A stretch of 64,000 bases of DNA from Leptodactylus fallax (Eukaryota; Chordata; Amphibia; Anura; Leptodactylidae): contig CAMRHE010000011.1 in NCBI GenBank assembly GCA_947044405.1, forward strand, positions 7,236,501 to 7,300,500. The letters are read 5' to 3'. Both the position numbers and the translations under genes were made by a program. The notes beneath the pieces were generated by a model, which did no database searches, had not been told where the DNA came from, and saw only the letters and a list, made by a program, of their open reading frames with translations. Position 1 is the first letter of the stretch; each line of letters starts with the position of its first letter. This document shows positions 10,618 through 18,970 of the stretch, in pieces.

Positions 10618-10631
10618 TATTCCCCCCCACT
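10618..10631 (-). other. gypsy-1 polypurine tract
   Basis: On the minus strand AGTGGGGGGGAAT runs directly into the TG of the 3' LTR and abuts the pol stop codon. This is the expected plus-strand primer position. Confidence 0.75.
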
Positions 10632-13600
10632 TTAAGATTGGCAGTCCCTGCCTATGACTGTATATCCAGAGGGTTGTACTTTTATGCACAGGGTGGTAGT
10701 ATACCGATGTATGGCAGGCCAAACAAACTCATCCTGCGCATACCGAACAGGGGGAATACCAGCATTTGGCCTAGTGGTCCGTCTGAGGACCGGTGGTATA
10801 TTATGGGGTGCTGCAGCTATGGGCTGAGAAGGACCAGCGGATTCCGCACCTGAGGGGGCACAGGCCGGAGATACAGTAGTCACAGGTGGAACATCCCCAG
10901 GAGCAGGGATCGGCCAACAATCATCCTCCTCGTCTGAGGCCCATTCCGCACCTCCATTCTCTGACTGTGGGAGCTCATTCACATTGGCAGGCCCATCATG
11001 ATTTGTCCCTTCAGAATGACACAGGCGCAACATATTTCGGTGAAGTACTCGAACACAATCAGTTCCTTCTTTCTGGACCTGGTACACTGGCCCATTCGCA
11101 TACTTGCGGCCAACAACACGATACGGCAAAGCCTCCCATCGGCTTTCCAATTTCCCTTGGGGTTTCTTGACACGAACTAGCACCAGGTCGCCTGGTTGCA
11201 ATGGTGCTTCTTGCACTGGGGTCTTATCAGGATGGGGATGTTCTTGCAGGCGCTGCCGCACCAATCGATGGATCGTCTCAAGTCTCTGCCGGTGCGCCCG
11301 CACCCAAGAGGTTGGATCCCTCGGAGGGAACCCATCCACATCATCCAACTGTAATTCTCCTATACTTCGCCCAGACCGCCCAAAGAGAAGTGTATAAGGA
11401 GAGTACCCCGTTGTAGAATGGACCTGATTGTTATAGGCCCACACCATTTCAGACAGGAACTGAGGCCACTGTAACTTCTTGTCTTCCTCCAGAGTCCGCA
11501 GCATCTGTAGCAGAGTTCTGTTGAATCTTTCACAGGCCCCATTTCCCTGAGGGTGGTATGGAGTCGTGTGCGACTTCTTTATCCCGTAGATACGTTGAAC
11601 TTCTTTCATTACGTGTCCCTCAAAGCAGGCACCCTGGTCGGAGTGGATGCGTTTAGGGCACCCATATACTCGAATGAAATCTTGGCACAGAGCACGAGCT
11701 GCTGACTCAGCTGTCTGGTCCTTGGTGGCGGTTACCACCGCAAATTTGGTGAAGTGATCCACCATTACGAGGCAATACTGGTGTCCGCTATTGGATGGGC
11801 CCACCATTAGATAGTCTATCATGACGATTTCTAAAGGTTCCTGGGTCACGATGGTTTGCAGGGGAGCTCTCTGTTCTATTGCCTTATGGATCTCACAAGT
11901 TCGACAGCTGCGGCATACTTCTTCGACCATTTGACGAAGACCAGGGCAGTAAATCAGTCGCTGTAACCAACGAAAGGTCTTCTCATGACCAAAATGTCCA
12001 TTCTTATTATGAGCCTCAACTGCCAACGAGCGAGCCAGTTCACTAGGCACCACAATTTGGTATCGAATGTCGATCTCAGAAGGTAAATAGACCTTTCGGC
12101 ATAGCACTCCATTTTTCATCTCCAACTTTTCCCACTGACTCAGAACAGATAATATCTCACGTGTCAGTCGTTCTCTTTCCTCTCTACAGGGCTTCTGGCC
12201 TTTCTCAACACACTTGATCATCTGTGCCAGCCCCTCATGGGTCTGTTGTATCTGTGCCCATTCCTGTCGTGAGGGACCAAAGAAAGGAGCCATTTCAGTC
12301 CCCTCCATCTCAAACTGATTAGCGGCGGCCAAGGCCTGTGAAAATCTGCTGAAGTCGGGCACCTCCACATGCTCCAACTCATGATCCACGTCTACTGTGG
12401 GGGTCTGGGCGGTTACCCTAGAAAGCCCGTCAGCATTCTGGTTCTCTGTCTTGGACCGATACTTAATGCGGTAATTGAACTTAGTCATTCGGGCTATCCA
12501 CCTCTGCTCTAACGCCCCGAGCTTGGCATTTTCCAGGTGAGCTAGTGGGTTGTTGTCAGTCAGTACTAAAACTTCAGCACCGGTCAAATATTCAGAGAAT
12601 TTCTCGGTCATGGCCCATACCAGTGCCAACAGCTCCAACTTAAATGAACTATAATTCTCGGGGTTTCTTTCAGAATCTCTCAAAGACCGGCTGCCGTACG
12701 CTATGACCCTCTCCTGGCCATCCTGAAGCTGGGAAAGCACTGCTCCAAGACCATACAGGCTTGCATCCGTATACAGCTGGAACGGCAAGTGGTAATCAGC
12801 ATATGCCAAGATTGGGGCTGTTGTCAGTGCATCCTTTAATGCCTGGAAGGCTTGTTCCTGTTCAAGTCCCCACTTCACGGATCGGTTCTTTGGACCACCG
12901 GATGTGCCTCGTAGGAGAGCATTAAGTGGTGCTGCTACCTTGGCGAAATCCTTAATAAACCGTCGATAGTAACCGGCTACTCCAAGGAACGCCCTCACTT
13001 CTCGCAGGGTAGTCGGTATCGGCCAATCTTGAACAGCCGCTATCTTGTCTCTTGATGGTCTCACCCCTTCTCCTGATACGCGGTGACCCAAGTAATCAAT
13101 TTCAGATTGGAACAACCGACATTTACTGGGTTTCAATTTGAGCCCATGTTCCCGCAATCTTCGAAATACTTGCCCCAACTGGTGGAGATGGTCTTCAAAG
13201 GTCGCAGAATACACTATAATGTCATCCAAGTAGATGAGAGTGAACTCAAAGTTGAAGTCACCGAGACATTTCTCCATCAACCGCTGAAACGTTCCGGGTG
13301 CATTTGTCAACCCGAAGGGCATCCGGTTAAATTCGTATAGTCCCATGGGCAAGATGAATGCAGTCTTCTCCTTGTCTTTTGTGGCCATCGGCACCTGCCA
13401 ATACCCACTAGCCAGATCTAGTGAGGAGAAGTATCGGGCTCTCCCCAGCGCTGAGAGGGACTCCTCAATCCGTGGCAAGGGGTAGGAATCTCGTACGGTG
13501 CAAGCGTTTAACTTCCGATAGTCTACGCAAAATCGGATGGACCCATCTTTTTTTCTTACTAACACCACAGGAGCTGCCCAGGGACTCTGGCTTTCTTGGA

Positions 13601-14774
13601 TGATCCCACCCTGTAGCATCTTAGCTAACAGTTCTTTTACTTCCTGATACAACTGTGGAGGAATTTGTCGGTAGCGCTCTCTAATTGGAGGGGTGTCTCC
13701 TGTGGGAATCTCATGGTAGATCCCTGTGGTACATCCAAAATCTTCAGCATACCGTGAAAAGGCGGCTCGGTTCTCCCACAACAGTTCATCTACCTTCTGC
13801 ACCCATTCCAGAGAACATGAACTTGCATCCATCTTCATCTGTTCTCGAATTGCACGGCCATTCCATTCAGAGGTGGGTTCCTCATCTTCTCCCATGGACA
13901 CAGTTACGGTCCACTCATCCCTTTCAGTCGGCTTCAGCTGCATTGGAGTTACTTTCCTTACTTCCTCCGGCGTCACATAGATGTTAGCCAGCTGCCTCCC
14001 TGGGGTCAGGTCCACACTCTGGTCCTGAGTGTTTACACATCGAAGTGGTACTCTTCCATTGCGAACTATTGCCAAGGAACGGGCCACTAGCGGATCAACA
14101 CCTCCTTCGGCTGCCTGCAGTGGTTCTACCAACACAGCTATGCCCTCTAGTTTCCGACAGGTGCCTACGGGCATAGACACTATTGTCTCCCGACTGGGTG
14201 GCAGTGTAACTTTTGTATGCAAAGGAACTGAAATTCGAGCCAGAGGACGCTGCGCATCCGAACTTTTCTGTAAGCCACATGTCCGGATCAGCCGCTGGAA
14301 AGCTGTTTGAGTAGGCCGATGGGTGGTGGTTTCTTTCCAATAACCGTGACCTTTCTTTTCAAAGAGGATCTTATCTAATTCTTTTAACACATTCATCCCC
14401 AAAATGACAGGGACCTTTACTTCATGTGACTCCTGTACCACCACAATGCCTTTCCTACCTAGATCTTGGCCACATACCCGGACATTCATCCAGGCCACTC
14501 CCACGACTGGAACTGGTAACTGGTTAGCTGCGACCACTCGTACGAATGTATGGGGATCATATTTCACATGTTGCTGGAAGTACCGTTCATAACAGTCTCT
14601 ACTCAAGGTCGTTACTTGGGAACCCGTGTCAATCATCCCGGTAACCGGAATACCCTCCATTTCCACCTGTATAACAGGACTTGCAGCGATCAGGTCATCA
14701 TTAGGGCATTCTCCCCACATAGTCTCGTTGTCAGTCTCCCCTACTACACGCCCTACAGCAGCAGGGGACTTCAG
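10632..14774 (-). CDS. pol: gypsy-1 Pol polyprotein (protease, RT, RNase H, integrase)
   Basis: Open for about 1380 codons in the -1 frame relative to gag; the first ATG in frame (14720) gives 1362 residues. In that numbering: aspartic protease DTGS 31-34; reverse transcriptase about 345-545 with YLDD 497-500; RNase H with TDAS 651-654 and LTDNN 720-724. The integrase zinc motif is His904, His909, Cys939, Cys942, and its catalytic Asp969, Asp1028 and Glu1064 have 35-residue spacing. No chromodomain is visible. The C-terminus (from about 1230) is acidic and Pro/Ala-rich. All catalytic residues I looked for are present, so it could be functional. Pol is probably made only as a Gag-Pol fusion by frameshifting. 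Confidence 0.93.
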   Translation of the reverse strand: MKSPAAVGRVVGETDNETMWGECPNDDLIAASPVIQVEMEGIPVTGMIDTGSQVTTLSRDCYERYFQQHVKYDPHTFVRVVAANQLPVPVVGVAWMNVRVCGQDLGRKGIVVVQESHEVKVPVILGMNVLKELDKILFEKKGHGYWKETTTHRPTQTAFQRLIRTCGLQKSSDAQRPLARISVPLHTKVTLPPSRETIVSMPVGTCRKLEGIAVLVEPLQAAEGGVDPLVARSLAIVRNGRVPLRCVNTQDQSVDLTPGRQLANIYVTPEEVRKVTPMQLKPTERDEWTVTVSMGEDEEPTSEWNGRAIREQMKMDASSCSLEWVQKVDELLWENRAAFSRYAEDFGCTTGIYHEIPTGDTPPIRERYRQIPPQLYQEVKELLAKMLQGGIIQESQSPWAAPVVLVRKKDGSIRFCVDYRKLNACTVRDSYPLPRIEESLSALGRARYFSSLDLASGYWQVPMATKDKEKTAFILPMGLYEFNRMPFGLTNAPGTFQRLMEKCLGDFNFEFTLIYLDDIIVYSATFEDHLHQLGQVFRRLREHGLKLKPSKCRLFQSEIDYLGHRVSGEGVRPSRDKIAAVQDWPIPTTLREVRAFLGVAGYYRRFIKDFAKVAAPLNALLRGTSGGPKNRSVKWGLEQEQAFQALKDALTTAPILAYADYHLPFQLYTDASLYGLGAVLSQLQDGQERVIAYGSRSLRDSERNPENYSSFKLELLALVWAMTEKFSEYLTGAEVLVLTDNNPLAHLENAKLGALEQRWIARMTKFNYRIKYRSKTENQNADGLSRVTAQTPTVDVDHELEHVEVPDFSRFSQALAAANQFEMEGTEMAPFFGPSRQEWAQIQQTHEGLAQMIKCVEKGQKPCREERERLTREILSVLSQWEKLEMKNGVLCRKVYLPSEIDIRYQIVVPSELARSLAVEAHNKNGHFGHEKTFRWLQRLIYCPGLRQMVEEVCRSCRTCEIHKAIEQRAPLQTIVTQEPLEIVMIDYLMVGPSNSGHQYCLVMVDHFTKFAVVTATKDQTAESAARALCQDFIRVYGCPKRIHSDQGACFEGHVMKEVQRIYGIKKSHTTPYHPQGNGACERFNRTLLQMLRTLEEDKKLQWPQFLSEMVWAYNNQVHSTTGYSPYTLLFGRSGRSIGELQLDDVDGFPPRDPTSWVRAHRQRLETIHRLVRQRLQEHPHPDKTPVQEAPLQPGDLVLVRVKKPQGKLESRWEALPYRVVGRKYANGPVYQVQKEGTDCVRVLHRNMLRLCHSEGTNHDGPANVNELPQSENGGAEWASDEEDDCWPIPAPGDVPPVTTVSPACAPSGAESAGPSQPIAAAPHNIPPVLRRTTRPNAGIPPVRYAQDEFVWPAIHRYTTTLCIKVQPSGYTVIGRDCQS

Positions 14775-15796
14775 TTTAACGGCGGTCTCTCATAAGTTTG
14801 TCGCTGCTCTGGACATCTAGCAGCAACGTGGCCCATCCGTCCACACTCCCAGCAGCGTATCTCCCGTCGTTCTGGCCATCTGTTTGGGCCCCTTCGGTAA
14901 GCCCCTTCGATTTCTCCTGAGCACTGCATTAACTGATTTGGACCCCTTCGGTAGGTCCTATCCTCATCCCTCCAGCGGGGTGGTGGGTGATTCTGATTTT
15001 CTGGGTATGGACGGCTCACCCTTTCACCTCCAGTTTTCTGGAAGTCTGCAATTTTCATAGAATGTTCATCACAACGGGTGTGCAAGTGTTCCATTTGCTC
15101 TTGCAGTTTCTGCATTACTGTGAGAATTTCTTTAACCGTCCCCTTTTCTACTGTCTCTGAGCCAGAACTAGCCCCCTGTGACAAAGTAACTCCAACTGCG
15201 GTCTGGGGCTTCGGGAACATACTATTGGCACGGGAGATGGCCTCTACCTGTACATCATGGAATTTAGCATCAGTCTCTCGTCGTATAAAATCCTGCATAG
15301 TCACAGTTAAACTGCCGTCACGTATCCCCAGGACAAACTGGTCACGGAGAGTCCGATCAGGGTTACAGAAGGCTGGCGAGCCCCCTCTTTCCTTCACTTG
15401 AATATCTCGGAGCAGTTCTTGTAGGGCATTTGCATATTGGGGAAGGCTTTCATTCTCCTGTTGTACCCTCTGGAAGAACCGAGCCTGCAGAGACCCCAGC
15501 AATGCAGTTTCTCCATAAATGGTTTCTAGAATCTGGACTACTTGCTCAAATGTCTGCCTTTGTTCAAATGGCCTCAATATCACCGTGGTCTTAGCATCCC
15601 CTTGTAATGTCAATATTGCTAGCTCTACTAGTACTTCTGGTGCGGTCTGGTACATTCGCTGTATCATTCGTATCTGTTCCACCCACATACTCACTGACAT
15701 ATTATTACCATCAAATTTAGCTAACTGACTCATTATAGCCCCTGCTGGCATTCTTCCTCCAGCACCATTCTCCCGAACGGGTGCGTCACCGTCCAT
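14771..15796 (-). CDS. gag: gypsy-1 Gag (capsid plus zinc knuckle)
   Basis: 341 residues from the ATG at 15796, which lies 12 bp downstream of the primer binding site; the frame is open further upstream but into the LTR, so this Met is preferred. A capsid-like helical region (SQLAKFDGNN through RDQFVLGIRDG) resembles vertebrate Ty3/gypsy Gag and, more loosely, the domesticated PNMA proteins. A predicted coiled-coil-like stretch (KEILTVMQKLQEQMEHL) precedes a basic Arg/Pro-rich region. One CCHC zinc knuckle follows (CWECGRMGHVAARC). It would assemble virus-like particles and package element RNA. The frame ends at TGA 14771-14773 immediately after a slippery heptamer. Confidence 0.92.
   Translation of the reverse strand: MDGDAPVRENGAGGRMPAGAIMSQLAKFDGNNMSVSMWVEQIRMIQRMYQTAPEVLVELAILTLQGDAKTTVILRPFEQRQTFEQVVQILETIYGETALLGSLQARFFQRVQQENESLPQYANALQELLRDIQVKERGGSPAFCNPDRTLRDQFVLGIRDGSLTVTMQDFIRRETDAKFHDVQVEAISRANSMFPKPQTAVGVTLSQGASSGSETVEKGTVKEILTVMQKLQEQMEHLHTRCDEHSMKIADFQKTGGERVSRPYPENQNHPPPRWRDEDRTYRRGPNQLMQCSGEIEGAYRRGPNRWPERREIRCWECGRMGHVAARCPEQRQTYERPPLN
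14774..14780 (-). promoter_or_regulatory. Predicted -1 ribosomal frameshift site GTTAAAC
   Basis: In the gag frame the sequence reads G TTA AAC directly followed by the TGA stop. Slipping back one base gives GTT AAA and enters the long pol frame. GUUAAAC is an established viral -1 slippery heptamer (arterivirus type). A stimulatory structure downstream was not evaluated. Confidence 0.7.
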
Positions 15797-15808
15797 TCTG
15801 GTAAGCGG

Positions 15809-15826
15809 ATCCTGCCGACTACGCCA
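15809..15826 (-). other. gypsy-1 primer binding site (tRNA-Ser type)
   Basis: Minus strand TGGCGTAGTCGGCAGGAT, whose complement matches, from memory, the 3' end of vertebrate tRNA-Ser including CCA. It sits a few bases inside the 5' LTR and is identical to the gypsy-2 site. Confidence 0.8.
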
Positions 15827-15830
15827 ATTT

Positions 15831-16790
15831 GGGAACCGAGAGCAAGGCAGGTGGTTTGGACTCCGCAACCAGAAATGAACGCACACGCGGTAGTTCAAGA
15901 AAAGAATATATATTTACTATAAGTTAATAAAGGCTATTTGAAGGTAAAATGACAGGGATAAAGACAAGCAAAATATACACTATAGCATGAACAATTTCAA
16001 GGCAAATTCTGCAATGGTTTCTACTTTTACTCTGTCCACTTCTGCAGTATGGACACTGAATGAACAATATACTCAAAACTATCCCTAACTGACCCTGACA
16101 TCACATTTGGGTGCACCCCCTTTTCCCCAGTGGTCCAGGTGGACCGCTTACAGTCAGTAGAAGCGCGCGGTGGGGCCCAAAGTCGTTCCTTTCTTTTTAT
16201 AGTGAAGCGTCCTCTCCTCACTGTTATCAGGATCTTGGGAGAAATGAAGTCCTCTTTAACAGGGAAACCCAATGAATGCAATGTAATCCAACAGCAGATT
16301 CCACTCAGCACACTGACAGTCCTGCCGAATCCATACACTGAGCTGGGTTGTAAGCCGGGGTTTAGCAGGTGCTGTCCAGTACATCAACAGCACTGCGAGT
16401 CTCTATCTGTGGTATCCATATACACAGTCACAATGTCAGTCTCACTGATCAGCCACTGAGCACAGTTCCTTTCACGTGGACTCACTAGTCCTGTTGTCTC
16501 TTTACACTCTGTTTGTCTCTGGACCAAGATACAGCTTAGCTGTACAGAAAAATCTCCACACCAGTTCAATACAACACTTGCCAAGATGGCTGCTGCTCTC
16601 TGTCTCGTCACTTCCTGCTTCTCTGCTCACATTTAGTCTGCAGAACAGACAGGCTGATATAAAAGGGGGGGGGCCCCCCGCCGCATGTGGCAATAATAAT
16701 GGGGGGGGGGGGTGTGGAGGGGAAGCATAGAAATATATTTTTTATTATTTGTTTTTTTTTAAAAAGGTTGGGGGGGGGGGGTTTGGTGGG
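15831..16790 (-). repeat. gypsy-1 5' LTR (right copy; outer end corrupted)
   Basis: Essentially identical to 9649-10488 up to about 16665. Beyond that it is recognisable only as scattered matches within a G-saturated block. The end near 16790 is estimated by comparison with the left LTR and the resumption of gypsy-2. Confidence 0.8.
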
Positions 16791-17119
16791 TGTTTTTTGG
16801 GGGGGGGGGGGGGGGGGGGGGGGGTGCCCCCCCCCGCGGGGGGGTGGGGGGGCCACGGTTAGCCAACACAGCCCCATTCAGGAGGACTATTTCGGGCCTG
16901 GTCTTCGGGTTCCCGTTCCTTGTCGGGCCCCCTGGGGCCAGGGGGGGGGGGGGGGCGCTGTTCTCCGCCCCCCCTCAAGGGGGGGTGGTGGTGTTTTGGG
17001 GTGGGTGGCCTCTATAAGGGGGGGTGGGGTGTTCTTGCGGCGGGGTGTCTTGGGGGGTGGTGCTTTTTTTTTGGGGGTGGTCCCCCCGAACAGCGCCGGG
17101 GGGGGGGGGGGGGGGGGGT

Positions 17120-17150
<31 letters not shown>

Positions 17151-17240
17151 AGATCTTGCCGCCGTGGGGGGGGGGGGGGGGGGGGGCCCGGGGTGGTGGG
17201 GGGGGGGGGGGGGGGGGGGGGGGGGGGCGTTTGGGAGCGT
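16660..17240. other. G-saturated, probably mis-assembled stretch over an LTR-LTR junction
   Basis: Runs of 10 to more than 25 G alternate with recognisable LTR fragments. Base-by-base comparison with the intact gypsy-1 LTR (10480-10617) and gypsy-2 3' LTR (about 23672-24090) shows preserved length and scattered matches, with mismatches mostly turned into G. This looks like base-calling or polishing failure and not biology. Long frames here (16687-17421 plus, 16887-17285 minus) are poly-Gly or poly-Pro artefacts. Confidence 0.75.
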
Positions 17241-17315
17241 GCTCGGCCTGCTAAGTGGTACAGCATCCGCCACTACTACTCCCATCCTCCGGTCTCATCC
17301 GACTGGGTTGCAGCA
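16790..17315 (+). repeat. gypsy-2 5' LTR, right part
   Basis: Resumes the LTR interrupted at 9646. 16861-16920 and 17224-17315 align well with 23713-23772 and about 24083-24169. The part between is G-corrupted. It ends GGGTTGCAGCA at 17315, ten bases before the PBS. Confidence 0.8.
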
Positions 17316-17325
17316 AGGCGATTTT

Positions 17326-17343
17326 TGGCGTAGTCGGCAGGAT
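17326..17343 (+). other. gypsy-2 primer binding site (tRNA-Ser type)
   Basis: TGGCGTAGTCGGCAGGAT, the same 18 bases as in gypsy-1, placed just downstream of the 5' LTR. Confidence 0.82.
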
Positions 17344-17934
17344 CGTGACTCCCGTGTCCTTATAACATCTTCAGACTACGGTGTCAAGATCCTAACTTCA
17401 TCTCTACATCGGGTGAGCTGAAAACCTTTATTGGCTGTGTGAGAGACTTTTTCCCTGTGGATTTATACTGAGGACTCTGTGTGCCCGGAGCTGTTTGTTG
17501 CTATCTCCCTGGATTATTTTTGCAAAGACTGTGTACTGTTGCAACTGTTTGCGTGTTTAAGCCACTTTAGTGCGAGCCAGAGGATTGCCAGCCGTTACCG
17601 GACTGTATACTGTGCTGCGACATCACCGGTGCACGTGAGCCCAGCCCACGAGGTGTTAACTCCAGCCTCAAACGGAGATGCATCATTGAAAAATTCTACA
17701 GCTCCGCAGAGGTTAACCGCCAGCCCGGCAAAACCAGCGCTCAGGCGGGAAAGACTGACGTCAGAAGTGCATCAGCCAAGCTCCACCCTCCTGCTTTGAA
17801 AAGGACGAATCTACAGGACAGCGTCATCGGAGCCTCCTGGGCACCGCCATCTTGGATGAGACTGTTCCCATAGACTGATCGTTAGAACTCTGTGCTTACT
17901 TAAAAAAAAAAAAAAAAGCTTGTCTGCTGTCACC

Positions 17935-18970
17935 ATGTCGGATCAAGACGATCGTGAGTCCGTTAGCCCTGCGGGGTCTCCAATGGCTGCCTCATCGCCT
18001 GAGAGTGCTGCATCATCTGTGGCTGTTACATCACCGGTGACTACCCCGATATAAAGGGGAAGCGCACACCCTTAGAGACTTTAGAGACCGCATGCAGGCC
18101 ATGTTCAACCTGTACCCCCTGTCTGAGGAGCAGAAAGTGGAAATTCTGGTGGGGCAGCTGGAGGGCGCTGCTCAGAGGGAAGTCAAGTCCTGGCCCTCTT
18201 CCTACAAGACGTCCCTGGAACAAGTGATGCAGCGGCTTCGTGACATCTTTGAAGTCCGAACTGCGTCCGAGTTGAAGATGCGGTTCTACAGCAGAAAACA
18301 ACAAGCTGGTGAGTCCCTCCGAGAATTTGCCCTGTCCTTGTAAGAGGCTTTCCAAGCTGTAGCCCAAGTAGATCCTCGAGCTACAGAGAACCCCGACGCT
18401 GCCTTGAGAGAACAGTTCATTGAAGGAACTGAGGACGAGGCCTTAAGGAGACAGTTAAGAATTCTCTCTGCTCAACACCCGGCTCTTTCCTTCCTGGACT
18501 TTAAGGAACTAGTCATCCCAATACTGGGCCCTGAACAGCAACTGGGGTTCCCAGCTCAGCCTGCCTCACCTGGGAGTGCTCCGGCTATCACCCTGGAGCC
18601 TTACTCTCCTAGACGCCGCCATGTTTACCTGTCAGCACCGCAGGCTGTATCAACAACAGGGCCTAGCGATGTGGCGGATCTGAGAGAACAGGTCTCCCTA
18701 CTGGTCAGAAGTGTGGATGTCCTGACCAAGAAGCTGGAACATCTGCAGACCGGTTCTCAATCAAGGAGTGCACCACCCTCTCCTTCCAAGTCTCCGCCAG
18801 AGGCTCCAAGGGGAACTGCCCGGAGAAGACTACCCTTTGCTGCCAGTGAAAAGCCAAAGAGACCCATTTGCAGATACTGCCACAAATATGGACATAGTGA
18901 ATCCCAATGCTGGCAGTTAAATGGGCTTCCCCTGAGGCCGAGGACCGCCCCTCAGGAGGAAGAACAATAG
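17935..18970 (+). pseudogene. gag: gypsy-2 gag, frameshifted
   Basis: The ATG at 17935 starts a Ser/Ala-rich N-terminus that ends at a TAA near 18050. The capsid part resumes in another frame (LRDFRDRMQAMFNLYPL), is broken by a TAA at about 18341, and continues to 18970. A CCHC zinc knuckle is intact (CRYCHKYGHSESQC), followed by a Gln/Glu-rich tail. Organisation matches gypsy-1 gag, but sequence similarity is low, so they are different families. At least two lesions preclude a full Gag. Confidence 0.85.

Larger units (their letters stand above)
9647..16790 (-). mobile_element. Ty3/gypsy retrotransposon gypsy-1, apparently intact
   Basis: Minus-strand element inserted in the 5' LTR of gypsy-2. 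The LTR at 9647-10617 and the LTR starting at 15831 match almost perfectly (I see one T-run indel up to the G-rich corrupted stretch). gag and pol are both open, with a plausible -1 frameshift site between them, plus PBS and polypurine tract. Near-identical LTRs imply recent insertion. The right end cannot be placed exactly because 16660-17240 is corrupted. Confidence 0.9.

Noticed and set aside
10632..15796. Domesticated host gene (PNMA-like Gag or retroviral-type protease)
   Set aside because: Paired near-identical LTRs, PBS, polypurine tract and full pol show an ordinary retrotransposon.
15809..15826. tRNA-Ser gene fragment
   Set aside because: Only the 3'-end complement is present, at the LTR boundary; it is a primer binding site and no cloverleaf is encoded.
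16687..17421. Long plus-strand frame (244 codons) and minus-strand partners such as 16887-17285
   Set aside because: They translate to poly-Gly or poly-Pro from G/C runs in a block that is a corrupted copy of LTR sequence.
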